Part shown: one piece after another, positions 23,611 through 36,094 of the stretch
Layout: the number at the start of each line of letters is the position of its first letter
How positions within the stretch are numbered: position 1 is the first letter of the stretch
NCBI RefSeq assembly: GCF_037392515.1
Contig: NC_090290.1
Span: 55,006,753 to 55,070,752 of the forward strand
Direction: 5' to 3'
DNA length: 64,000 nt
Source: Haliotis asinina
Lineage: Eukaryota; Mollusca; Gastropoda; Lepetellida; Haliotidae
Notes under the pieces: generated by a model
Database searches by the model: none
Seen by the model: the letters and a program-made list of their open reading frames with translations, nothing else
Told to the model about the DNA's origin: nothing
Program-made: the position numbers and the translations under genes

Positions 23611-24602
23611 GTAATAATTTCGTTCTCCATGAAATTTTGTCACAAGCTCTCTTGCTTTAAAAGATTAAGAATAACTGTGGCTTATTCATACAAGACATGG
23701 CATCAGAGCTGATAGGTCGGCCATATAGAGCAGGGAAGAACTATATTTTTATAATCAAGCTTAATCGTTTATGTTTTTCCCCTACCATACGCTCTTCCTA
23801 ATCTACTGTGTGAACAGAAGAGCACCAATATCCCCTCAAACGGGAAACAGCTTTTTGGATAAACCTCATATGGGAAAGTACTCCTCTCACAGTACCCCCC
23901 ACTTTGATTGTACATGCCATGTGTAGAACTCGGAGAGGTATCGTTAATATAAATAACTTGAGTAGTGTGCTTCGGGTCCTATTTCGTAGTTCTATCATGA
24001 AAACTGCTCAATGTTCCTTGTAAACCATCCAGCCATTCCATGTATGTTCTCAACTGTATGTGCTCATGGCGAGTATCCAAGCCTGAGCGTAATTCAGGTT
24101 CCGTACTGTTCAGATGACCAGTCTCGAAACTACCTGGTCAGCTGAACAGAAACAGCCAAAAGAAAATAATAAACCGACAGAATAAACAACAGCAACAACA
24201 ACAATAACAACAACAACAAAACAAAACAAAACAAACCACAAAAAAACCCCCAAAAACCCAAAAATCAAACAAACAAAAACAACCCCACCCTGCGCCCCGC
24301 AAAAAAATGAGTAAAGGATTAACGTTAAAGAAATACACATCAGCAAAAGATCACTATGCAGGTGCAGCTAATCAACATTATGCTCAATCCATCCTTTGCC
24401 TAGGAGATGGAAACTTTATCCCTTTCTGTCTGGAAAGGCTTTACGTATAATACTGCAGCCTTGACAACTTAAGGTAAGACAGATAGAACCACCTGAGCTT
24501 ATTCTCGAGCCATCTTAAATTGATATCCGATTTTCAGGGCTTAACAAGTGTAATCTAACTTGAAGGATCAAACAATCTGTCACATTTTGCTTTTGAGCTT
24601 AA
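23611..24602. other. no gene; A/C-rich low-complexity stretch
   Basis: 24170-24305 is low complexity (CAACAACAA, AAAACAAAAC and AAAAACCCCC runs). It opens long artificial frames on the minus strand, which are rejected. Confidence 0.6.
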
Positions 24603-25135
24603 AGTGAGTGAGTGAGTTAATATTTAACGTCGGCAACACGTTAAATCGGCAACATCTCAGCCATATCATGTAGAGAACATTTAAGATGGCTATAGATCGC
24701 TAACAACAGAAGGTAAATCACCATACAAGGGACCATGGGGACTTACAGTACCTTTGATACCTACATGGACCCCAGTTGGATTTACACCATCCCTTCCGCT
24801 GCTGGCGATTGTAGGAAAAGTTTGCCGAAATTGAAACAAGAATTCTACGTTTAAAAGCCTGGAAAGTTCACATAGACTTGAAAGTGTTTGGACTTACGTA
24901 CCCTCTCAGGAGGACAATCATTTTACAATACTTCAATCCCCTTTGAGGGTACAGCCACCAACAATTCAAGTTACGAATCCAACTACCAATCATTAAAATA
25001 TGTCTATTTACAGAACATATTACTCATAATTCAACCAAAAAATCAATTTCTTTTAAAAAAACAATAATTAAATGAGAGCTAGTGAGAGAAGGTCCTTAAT
25101 TGTTTTAACTGTTAAATACTTATCCCTTGTGATAC
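24603..25135 (+). repeat. interspersed repeat, family D
   Basis: Begins with GTGAGTGAGTGAG and CAACATCTCAGCCATATCATG, then TATAGATCGCTAACAACAG, ACCATACAAGGGACCATGG, ATGGACCCCAGTTGGATTT and CTCTCAGGAGGACAATCATT. This is the most complete copy and shows that the family starts with the GTGAGTGAG motif. Confidence 0.75.
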
Positions 25136-27364
25136 GCTTAAAAACTTGTTCCGTAGAATAGTAACTGTTGGCTTAACACGCCAACGCTTGATCTGAGCGG
25201 ACTATATTCTCATATCATTTGCTACAAATTGAATTTTAATTGAGTGACCTATGCCGACGATTGTGTAGTATGAGCATTCTCCACTGCACTATGGCCAACG
25301 TTCAAGCCTGTTCTTTGTTTTCCCCACGTCTGTGAAATACTTTAGATGTACAATCGTCATACTATTTTATTTTCATAACTCATCATACAATCTAGTTGTT
25401 TGTATTGTCTTTTGTTGACATTTTTAGTGATTTACACATGAACTATCATAAGCTTAAACGTGTCTCTTTCGCCACGATATGGGTGAAGTATTGCCCATTA
25501 AACTCTTAACACACTCACTCACTCATTACTTGTAGTTCGAAGCATTGATGTGGTATTAACTTGGATAAGTGAATAACTATGTTATATTTCATCACATTTG
25601 TTCCCTGGTATTATTTCACAAGGATCGAAATAGGGATTAAAGGGGATTATCACAGCCCAGTGATTTCTTTTACTGAAACAATAGGAGTTGGGTAGGTGGG
25701 AAGATCTCGGTAAAGTACGACTGTGCGAGGCTCGTATCGCAGTACTTTCAGGTGAAACAAGATACCCAAAATATTCTTCAAAATGTTGACAATTAAACAT
25801 ACCAACATTAATCCATGCGTTCAACGTTTTACAAACCTATACATGAGAAAAGGGTATTTATAAAGCAAAATTTAATGTTGGTAACTGGCAATATTGTACC
25901 TCTTACAATTTATAGTTATTGAAATGCGACACAGTTTGTGAAATACAACACTAGATCCACCGGCGTCTCAAATTAATGTATACACGTTAAATTAAACACA
26001 GTATATGTATATTCAAGAGACATTGTCAAGTCTGTGGGCACTTTGCCATAGAAAGAGTTTTTTTATTCTGGATTTTTTCGGTCACAGACTGGTTATCTTT
26101 GAGATAAATACATTCAGCAGCCGCGATAACTAAATTGATCCATTAGTACAGAATATATTCGAATTGATATCACAAAGTCTTATGACAAGTGGCAAGACAG
26201 AGATAAAAAAAATACAGATACTGGGAGCATGTAATGTTACACGCGTTGTTGACTATAAGCATCCATGGCTCCAATGACTGGAGCGGGCGTTATATTTTAA
26301 CTGAAATATCTCAGGTGTCTGATACACTAATGGTGCCCTATAAAACTAATGTTTCTTATCCGGGATTCTCAGTAACTCACAACCAGTATAATATCTATTT
26401 CGGCTACATGAACTTATAATTAATATATAGCGGCCGAACGGTGAAATCGACCAGCATGTTAGACTGAAGTACGATTATTTCGTAGTTCAAGTAGACTAGA
26501 ACACTACTTAAAAGAACTTTAAGCAAACTTGACAAGGCAACCGGTGAAAGTGACTAACCTTCAAGTGCAAACGGTGTTGATCTCAGGTAAAACAGAAATA
26601 ATACGTCAGATGCGAGCTACCCCTATTTATTTCCGAGACCTGTTTGGATTTGAAAGCAAGTCGATGCCCTGTGGGCATATCACGCAAGTTTGATCATGCA
26701 AGTTGGTACTTAAGTCATTAAGAATAGTGTATGGAATCCCTTGAATCGGACTAGGCTTGCCTTTTGTCCCTGTAGTTGCCATGGTTCTGTTTTCATATTT
26801 CATGGTGCAAATTTGTGTTTTGCTATCATTGCATTGCATTTGAACGCCACACTTTGGGAATCTTGTCAAAAGCATTGTTTCATATTACTCCTCGTATGAC
26901 CGTTCCAGTTGTTCAGTGTACATAATGTAACCTCTAGCTCTGTATACAAGTATATCTGTTTGATACCATCCTCACAGTATGAAGAACTTTTCAAACACTT
27001 TCAATTTCATTTCATTTCAATCAAAATGTTTATCAAAAACGGAAAGTATGACTACATACCGAGCGTCTTGTTGCTTTGTGTTTTCCATGATATGTCTGTG
27101 GGAGAAGCTTAATTACTGTCCTTAGCGTGCGACTTGTGACGTCCTGGCAGTGTTTGGACATCTCGTTCATATATGAAAACATTGGGGCCCCTTAATTAAT
27201 AATGTGTAATTTAATAATCTATAAAGGACAAGGTTTACAGGTTAAACCAGTAACAGATTTAATAATTTACTAGAACTACATATCTGACAATGTGGTATTA
27301 TATTTACCCAAAGTCCCACTTCATAGAGTCTTAATGTGAAACATTTGAAACAAACACGTTGCCA
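25136..27364. other. no gene seen
   Basis: AT-rich. A short repeat tail (CACTCACTCACTCATT) lies at ~25510. The 82-codon minus-strand frame at 26627-26875 contains several Cys residues but no recognisable domain or splice context; left uncalled. Confidence 0.45.
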
Positions 27365-27835
27365 AAAGTGAAGGCCCCTGTTCTATATTAAGTGGGCTCT
27401 TCAAAGGCTCTCTAACGGTAACAAACTTAGAACATGCATATGCAGACTTTCTAAGAACTCACTTAACACTGAATCATATGTTCAACTCATCATGGACCGA
27501 TCTTAATGAAGTTCACTCGCCAAATTACGTACAGGTACTTTATCCCTTGAAGTAGAGACTGGGAGATTCTCATGACCAATTGTCCCTTTGGACGAAAGGA
27601 TTTGTGAAATGTGTGACTCTAAAGCAGTCGTAGATGAAGTTCACTTCCTAACTGTATACAAGTTTTATTCTGATTTAAGATATGATCTATGGAAACACGT
27701 TACCTCCTTGGAGTCCTACTTCCAGAACCCTTCAAGATGGCAACAAACGTGTTACTTAATAGACACTCCCTGTGTAAATTCCTAGCCGCCCTTGTTTACA
27801 AAATGTACAGGCGTCGTAAACGTTATGCCAATCGT
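27365..27835 (+). mobile_element. C-terminal fragment of a LINE ORF2
   Basis: The translation reads FRTGTLSLEVETGRFS, then (after disruption) ERICEMCDSKAVVDEVHFLT, then FLAALVYKMYRRRKRY. The pattern 'RxGxxxLxVExGR...C..C...DExHFL' is the end of the reverse-transcriptase protein of CR1/jockey-like elements common in molluscs. Only the last ~150 codons remain. Confidence 0.65.
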
Positions 27836-28089
27836 TAGGTGGCTTCCATCAATGCTATATATTGTCTAATAAGTACGTGGGTGTGTATAGCTCTACATGT
27901 CAACTTATTTCAATATTTACTTTTATTACGTGTGCTTAATATTATGCCTATGCCGTATTTACCACGACTGCAGTATGTAAGTGCGTATGGGTTCGGTGGA
28001 TGGCTGGTCTATGTTGGGGACTTTATACCGGTATACTATTGCATGTATGTACGATTGCACGTGAGCGCGTGTGTGTATTTCAAGTCGGG

Positions 28090-28258
28090 CTGGGGTGTGT
28101 GTGTGTGTGTGTATATATATAACATAACATAATAACATAATTTCTGGCCTGGTGCTATATATATAGTAACACAGCACGTAAAATAACATAATTTCTGGCC
28201 TGGTGCTATATATATAGTAACACAGCACGTAAAATAACATAATTTCTTCTTCTTCTTT
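28090..28258. repeat. microsatellites and 51-bp tandem repeat
   Basis: GT and TA microsatellite at ~28096-28120. Then the 51-bp unit ATAACATAATTTCTGGCCTG ... CACAGCACGTAAA occurs 2.3 times from ~28132 to ~28248. TTC runs follow to 28270. Confidence 0.85.
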
Positions 28259-31200
28259 TTCTTCTTCTTCCATATTAAGTACTCTTTTCTTTATTCACAA
28301 CACAGTTGCTACATCACAAGCGTTCGGTCCAGCTTGGTCCGTGTTCTCATAATTAAAATGTGCTGCAATACACAGCAATGGTTATACCGCTTGCCGCTCG
28401 TGGTAACCGTATGTACAGGAGTATATATCTAGTATCTGTCTCATGTAACATGGATTCTCAACACAGCCTCAATCAAAATCTCGATTCGACCTCATTTGGT
28501 CCGGATTGTCCTCACAGACGTATTCTCATTTGTGTTTAAATCTTTAGATCAATATTATTTCCATCTTTACATACAGCGTCAAAGCAAACACATAGCAGTT
28601 TGATACTTTGCAAGTGTAATAAGCACGGACAGTTCTTGTAAATACAAAATTGGTTGTGCCTAACTTTTTCAGGTCGACATATTGCCTAGAGTCGATAGGC
28701 CATAATGCTGAAATCAGACTGGCGAGAGAGTCATGACACAATTTGATTTCACTTAGGGCTGATGGAAATGGCACAAATGGCTAATGTGAGGAACAATGTA
28801 GTGGATATCATTGCCCTCGCTCATATATATTCTTCCGTTTGTCACACATGTCAGGTTCTTCAAAGCTGTGAAGATAGTGAAGATGGAACTGTTGTCTGGG
28901 ATTCTAGAATGAGACAGTCCTGGATCCAGTGACTATAGCACTTGCAGCGTGGCCATCCTCCTGGAATCTGTGTGTAGCTGGTTGTATTCCTGTTGGAACA
29001 CCAAACAGTTTGTTTCCGAGTTTGGTGAGGGTACGATCGATCTATGGCTTCACCATCTGCCAGGGTTGCGATGGCAGAAGCCGGGTACGTGCTATGATAT
29101 CGAGATCATTTTTAGCTGCAGGTATGTGGGTATGTGACCTCTGATTCCAAGTGGTGGAACCAGGATGGCACTCTAGAGAAGAGGTTTTCAAATAGAGGGT
29201 TGAAAACACAATTGTATGCTGGACTGGACACAATTGAACACAGTTTAGTGATATACTGTTGTGCAAGTTTAACCCCCTGGATGCCACAGGGACATATGTG
29301 TCTTTCCTCTACACCCCTCACTTTGAAGTCCAATAAAATTCTAAATATACCACGCACATACAAATACTTCATAGTTTTGAATTTTGCGGATAATGCCCTG
29401 TTTCTTGATACCATCCACTATTACTTCAGACCAAGCTAAAGTGCTTAAAATTGCCTTTCAAAATAGGCTTCATCGTAAATGTCGCCATTTTTCAAACTGT
29501 ACAAAATCGAGATTCACAGCGTTATTTGCAGTATGTTTTGAAATGTGAAAATCGGATAATTACAGGGAGTAATGAATTTCATATGCATATTAATGATCAC
29601 TGATATCAAGTTTTCATGTAACCAGGAATGACAATTCTGAAACGTCGACGATGAACCCAGAATCGGTTGGGATGTTTTTGAAAATACACTTACACGAATG
29701 CCGAAGTGTGCTTTCCGCCATATTGGTTAGTGTTTACAAAATCACTCACGTTTCGAGAAGGCCGGTATTGAGACGCCTAGATAGTTAGCTGCGACAAATG
29801 CATCATTGAATTTCCCAAACATCTTAGAATCAAATTACAAATGGTCTTTGTCACCAATACCAACTGTCTAGGTAAAACGAAACGAAAGATAATTGGTATG
29901 AAAAGGAACGTTGTGCTCGAAAGACAGCCCTTGTTTGAAAATAATGTAAACAAAGAAGAATTCCGATTTTACATTGCGTAGGATTTTAGGACATTTTCCA
30001 ACACCCAGCAGTCTAATCATTGCTTACAATGGCTCAATACGCTAAGTATATTCAGGGGATGAGTATCGTAGCAAGAAATAGCAAATTAAGAATAGATACA
30101 ATGCAATCATTTGGTAAGTCATAAGAAACTGTCAAACTTTTAGTGCAGCGTGACGCCATGACTGACACAAAATCACGCAGAACGACAACGGTACTTATAG
30201 TCATTTCTGGCTTCTTCCGTCATTTACAATGTAAACGAAAAAATCATATAACAATACACAGATAGTCAGAATAATTCTGATTACTTACATCTCACATTTA
30301 TGTAAAAAGATCCCTGAATCAACGAAAAATCCTGTGTACCCTTGTCAGCGAATCCGCCATTTTGAAAGAAATCGGTCATCGGTAGTGATGTCACACGTCA
30401 ACATTGTTGCACATATTAGGCAATGTCTTTGAGGTGAAGGTCGGTTGAACAAGAGTAAACACAATGGCTATATATCATACCGATTGCACTTTCAGTATTA
30501 TGATGTATATTTTGCGTATTTTTCAGATAATTTTTTATGAACTGATTTCAGTGTCTACATATGTCCAGGTTCAACGTCATATCATATGTGGGTATAGGGT
30601 GTGCGTTTTTAGACTTTGAAAGGTTTTGATTGTTTGAATAATATTTACATGGGAAATTGACTCAGTAAGTGTACTAGACCACATTTTGAGCCTCTAAACA
30701 AGTTTTGGAAGATCACACGTAGCCATTACTGCAACATATGCTTTAGTTCCCGTGATGTACAGTATTCCCTAAAAGTTGGGACAAATATAGCAGTTTCATA
30801 TGAACAGGTTAAAAACAGCGATTTAATTCAAACTTATAAGTAATAAGTATTAGTGAAAATGATTTGTATATTTTATTAAATGTAGAGGCATACATATTTA
30901 TAAGAACTGTCTTGTTCGTTGTATTGGTTTGTGTCGTTTTTGTAGACAAAATAATTATTGACCAGGTGCGAGTTTGTCAAAAACCGTTTTATGATTCATT
31001 ATCATTGTTTTCGATAATAGAGTCAATTCAAATTCGTTTAAGACATATTTTGATGGCAGAATATCTAAACCAAACAATATTTTTAGGGAAATTGTTTAAA
31101 AACATATAAACCAGGTCATGTCTTAGTTTGGAAAAACCTTACATCCATATTCTAATAATTCCATACTGAAAAAAACGATCACTTTGTACGTTTCATTGCA

Positions 31201-32460
31201 TACTTTTGAAGCAAAATAATTGCATAATCATAAGGATATATCCAACATGAATATTCAGTGAATATTCAGGTGTTGTGAAATTTTTATTTACGCTAAATTG
31301 ATGCCAGACAGGGGCGCGTTTTGCTAACAATATGATATGTAGTAAAACCGTCAAATTGTTGATATATTCAGGACACCATTTCAGTGGTAAAACCATTCGT
31401 TTTATGTTTTGTCTAGAAAGTGTTGAATTCTGACACAGTAGAAGAGATCTTTTACACACTGAGTGGGAATTAGGTTAGATATATACTAATCAGCAAACCA
31501 GTGTCGTCTTTTTCCGACGTCACAAAATACACAAAACATGCCATGGCGTCAACTAAAATGTCGCATTATTTTCAGTTATTTCATTACATTTGGGGATGTG
31601 TCTGTTACTCCGTTAATAATGATGCAAAATTAATCAAAATACATCTACACAAACAGGAGAATATGGGAACTAAATTACGTATCGGACAGTACCATCCAAG
31701 CTGCTATTACATGCTTTCTCATGTAGTACATTGATATCTTTTCTTACAAATTCTGCAATTATCAAAATGTATCCGCTCAAACTGGGGAACTTTGTATTGG
31801 GATGGTTTGGTTCACTGTGAAGAAAGCATGACGAAATTATACTGTCCACATCCACAGCAATTTCTCTCCATATGGTCTAAGTTACATTGACCTTATGTAA
31901 AATATTGCCGAATTATGTCCCCTTATCTTTATACGTACATGACCTCTCTGTCGCCGTTTGACGTCATAGGAGAAAATCGATTTTTGATTTTGTGCGTATG
32001 ACGTTATGCATTAACACATATATCCATTTCATATACACTTATGTCGCTCAGATATCAAACTTGACTTTCTCCGCTTACACTTTCCGTAAAGATGACAAAT
32101 TAAAAAAATCGTAGCAGAGTGTTTTTAATGGTGCAGGATAAAAAACGGAGACATTTCCTGTTTTTTAATGCACACATAAATTTTGGACAACATTTAGCAG
32201 TGTCTATTTCTCAAACCCCTGAGGTAGTCGCAGGTATATTTATACCAACGGATAGGAAATTAAGCAGTCTACATTTCTGTGCAATTTTATAGCCGTACGC
32301 AGATAAAGGACTACGCAAGCGCAATTCTCGCAAAAGGATCTCTTTTCAAACCTTTCGAAGATGTGCACCTGAAAAAAACATCGGCATCCCAGGGTGATAA
32401 AAATATCACCGTAAATATATTGCCGTAAAAATATTACACTGCAGTATCTTCAACGGGCGA
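28259..32460. other. 4.2-kb gene desert
   Basis: AT-rich. No exon, domain or clear repeat was recognised. 28930-29440 has overlapping frames on both strands (up to 101 codons) that may be a decayed mobile-element ORF, but I could not assign it. Confidence 0.4.
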
Positions 32461-32464
32461 GTAA

Positions 32465-33690
32465 TAAAACCACAGAGGTCTATCAACTTGGTCTGAGTAA
32501 AATGTGACTATCTGGTGTGACCACCATGAGTATGGATAACTGTTTAGCAGCGGTGACCCACAGAGTGATGCCGAATACTGTCTAGATGAATGTTTTGACT
32601 CTTGCTTTGCTGAAGTGCTGTGTGCAGGTGTTGTGTGTCTCTGAGGTGGCGGAAGTGTAGATCAAGAATATCCCATAGATCTTCAATGGTTGACAAATCG
32701 GGTGATCAAGACGGCCAAGGTAAAACCTGAACATTGTTTTGCTGGAGGAAAGTCCTGTCAAACACCTGCAACGTAAGGGCGAGCATTGTCATGCTTCAAA
32801 GATCAGTCGTTAACGTTGATGAAGGGAATGACGTGACGTTGACCTGGTCCTCTGGCCAAAACGTGTGCCTTTCTGTAGCGGTTCGGGCAGAGATTCCAGG
32901 AATTGGGATTCCTGTGGATGATGCAGCCGTGCTGTTTGATGTATATGAGAAAACACGTCTCCGAGGTTTAGGTAGTCAGTGTAAAACCGGGGTGGGGGGG
33001 TGGGGGGGGGACCACTTGTCTTCTGTCTACCAAAGCCGAGGAAAAGTGTTTTCTCTAACATCTATACCGTCAGTTACAATACAGGTGATCATTTAACGAG
33101 GCTGCTTAACAATCACTGAGGCACACGTCAATTGAATGACAGTAAGTATGAATAGATAATTCAAGCCCACTTCCTCTGTCGGCCTGGTGGTCGTGTGATA
33201 GAGTGTCTGCCTAAAATTCGGAAAGATGCAGTTCCAGTCTTGCTTGGGGAAACATATGCCCCTTGAACATAGTTATGAATGATATTTTTCTATGGATTTC
33301 AAACATTCATATATCATTTGAATGTGATGTTCATATTGAGTTGGGAAAAGATAATTAGAAAAAGTAAAACCTGGGAAGAGGGCAAAGTTACAAAACAAAA
33401 GCCTCAAATGCAGTTATTCTGGGGAAGCAAGAGATAACCTAATATATAGTCAGAGGCACACTTCAGATTAATGTCGAAGATGTCTCAACCGGATGTAGGA
33501 ACTCCACTTTGACCTGACCTGGTTCTATCATTAAGACTCCCAGTATTGTATTGTTGTATTGGGTCCATAGGTTTGAGATGGTCTGTCTGGACACACTGAG
33601 GTGCCTTGTCACCTCATACTGTGGTGCCATCCTTGTAAATGGCCGATGGCTGTGTCCTTGAGGTTTTGTGAATCTTTTCATTCTCTTCAC
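32465..33690 (-). mobile_element. Tc1/mariner-type DNA transposon, dead
   Basis: The minus strand carries, in different frames, an N-terminal helix-turn-helix segment (EVTRHLSVSRQTISNLWTQY, 33463-33690) and the catalytic C-terminal part HDNARPYV ... QQNNVQVLPWPS ... SPDLSTIEDLWDIL (~32650-32790), the hallmark DNARPH / SPDLNPIEH(L)WD motifs of Tc1 transposases. Frames are broken by at least one stop and frame changes, and the middle (first catalytic Asp) is not readable. The left breakpoint of the 3352-bp tandem duplication falls inside it at 32743, so a second partial copy (36095-37042) exists. Confidence 0.8.
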
Positions 33691-36094
33691 GTCTATGGCT
33701 TAAAGCAATGCATGTGGGAGTGCACTGATGTAGCTTTTTAAAGCCTGCATGTAGTTAAAGGCTCAGCTCAGTGTGTTTCACTAGTTCTTGATTCACGGGT
33801 ATTTCATGAAGGGTGCGTTTTAGCGACTCTCTACAAACGTGAGTATAACGTTACGTGTTGTTCAACGTGTCTTTTGTGAAATGTTTTGTTGTCTTCAAAA
33901 ATCCTCCCTTATGTTGGGATTCAGCATGGATTAGTTTGTGTCAAATATGTTTATAAAATTCAACTTTTTCCTTTTTCTCAACTTTCTTTTTTTTTTGAAG
34001 AGTGTACAATCTGCCAACTAAGTCCTCAAATACGTATATATTCACAAACGACGGAAGTGCCACAAGCAGAATTCATCGGTAATGGAGTTTGGCCGGCGGT
34101 GACGCCATTGTAATTAGTCAGAAGAATTCACACGCCATCTGGACACAATAACTGATTTGTCACCGTTAGAGAACGTTTTCATGTTGATGGACGCTCTCAA
34201 TTCCTCCAACTACAAAGTGTCCACGTGATGCTATGGTCAGCATTTAGCCTTGACTTCGGGGACTTGAACCGCTGGTAACGTTGCAACTGGGTACGATAAC
34301 TGTGGTGTTTTGGCAGATTGTGCACATTATTTGTTCCGTTTAGTGACATCCAAACACTTTTCACAAGACTTATGTGTGTGTTTTACAAAGTAACCCCAAG
34401 TGTGTATTTTGTATGCCGCGTGATGCATTGAGGGTTTTAACAATCCTCGATATTTTTGGAACAGCAAAATGCAACGTTTTGCGAAAGTCACGAAGTGATA
34501 GTTCCTTAAAAGCATCATCAGTGAAGAACAATTTATTGTATATCGAGTCAAAATATTCCGCAGGCAAGGTATCAATGAAAACATACATCATAGAACTTAA
34601 CCTGAAGATTTAGGCAAACCGGAGGTAATTTCAGTTCTGATTTAAATACACACTATATACATTTGTACCGTAAAAATGTAGTACTCATTTTGATGTGGAA
34701 CATTGTATTTAAGTTGTGCAACAATTTATGTATGTAGCAGTTTTTGATCGTTTTCAATAATCGTCAGATTACAGGAGTGAGGTGAAGTAAATACAGACAA
34801 ACCAAGAAATTCACAATTACTGGAACTACACCTCCGTTATGCTTCTATTAGCATCTGATCCAGCCTAACTACTGTAGCAGCAATTCTTTTATCTCACGGG
34901 AGATGTGAACTTCCCTCCCCGAGGAGATCCGGGCGCGCGACTGACTAACTTGGAGTAACGAAAAAAGTGGTTGGGGTGTCTCAATTCCCTGATGTCGTGA
35001 AATCAGCACTGATTGTTGCACATTGACGAAAGCAATCTGCGTATTCTGGAAGTCGATAAACACGCCAAGGTCCAACGCCCATACACTGTCATCCGAATTT
35101 TCACGATAAATTGTCTTGGTCAAGAAAATCCTTCCCTGACAACGTACTTCTACATTCACTTGTGTTTTACTTGCGATAACGACCGCAACTCCTGTTGTGT
35201 TTTCTACATCTAGGATTGAAAAGTCCCTATAATCATCGAAACTGAACAAGGTGGCATTGGACCCTAACACAAACGCAAGTGCTTCAGAATTATATAACGG
35301 CGGGGGTACAGCGATTTCCATCTGGATAACGAAATAGACAGAGACGGGACCTAAAAGACTTTGAGAGGTTCGCGATGCATATTCAATTTCAGGAATAGCG
35401 GCAGGCCCTTGATGAAATATATCCGCTTTTTCCAACCAGCCATTTGCATCAATTTTCACCTTACCAAGAAGTGTTCTTGGGTCCAGTGAGAGCTTTGGAC
35501 CTGTGGGTGGATAGAGAAAATACATTACAGGATTTGGAGACTGATATGAATATTTAAAAGAATATTTCTGCTGAATGTGCATCTGTCAATTCTTAGAAAT
35601 AATTGGTAAAAATATTTCATACCCAAAGCACCCTAAGTGATGACTAAAATTCTCTTTGCGTCAGTTCCTGTACATGTAAACTCCGGGTGAGATATTTTAA
35701 GTCTCAATAACCCCAGCTGCAGAAAATGGTGGTCATAAGTGACTTATCAGAATGAGTGTTCATATCGTTGATCTATGACACTTTCAAACACAAGTTTCCC
35801 AAGATCAAGCATTAGTAATTATGTGAGTGAGTACAACTTTTAGCAATATTCCAGCAATGCCGAGACGAGACACCAGGCTTGAGATTCACACATTGTCAAT
35901 ACGTTTATATTGTCAGTTTATAAATCTACTCTACTGGTATTTGAGAGACATGAGTGTACATAAACTATTATCATGATAATTATCCTTTAAAAGACCAATA
36001 CATAAATGAGAATATAATATTTACATTAATAATAATAACATTAATAATATTTAAAAGGGCCTGATGATGTACGCCTCTTCGTGGTGGGCTTAGA
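32743..36094. repeat. tandem duplication, unit 1 (3352 bp)
   Basis: Direct repeat with 36095-39446. All reading frames recur at exactly +3352 with identical translations, and the G-run around 32990-33010 has the same lengths in both copies, so identity is at or near 100%. It contains part of a Tc1 element, the terminal exon of the two-exon gene (34869-35500), and at its right end ~39 bp of the LINE's 5' end. Confidence 0.95.
34869..35500 (-). CDS. duplicate terminal exon of the two-exon gene (distal copy)
   Basis: Identical to the exon at 38221-38852: acceptor TCCACCCACAG|GTCCAAAG at 35500, coding sequence ending LLLQ-stop at 34869. It has its own acceptor and stop but no exon 1 of its own. 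It could be used only as an alternative last exon, joined from exon 1 at 43406, or not at all. It encodes ~210 residues including GPVSVYFVIQMEIAVPPP, SVWALDLGVFIDFQ and PLFSLLQVSQSRARI, the SPRY-like end. The encoded protein would be the same whichever exon is used. Confidence 0.7.

Noticed and set aside
24110-24346. hydrophobic minus-strand frames resembling membrane segments
   Set aside because: They arise from the CAA/AAAAC low-complexity stretch; Val/Phe/Cys runs, not a protein.
32734-33096. 120-codon plus-strand frame (and its copy at 36143-36448)
   Set aside because: Antisense of the Tc1/mariner transposase remnant.
34370-34613. small frames on both strands, duplicated at 37722-37965
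   Set aside because: Identical copies come only from the tandem duplication, and the paralogous region at ~11.85 kb does not keep the frames, so conservation is not evidence of coding.
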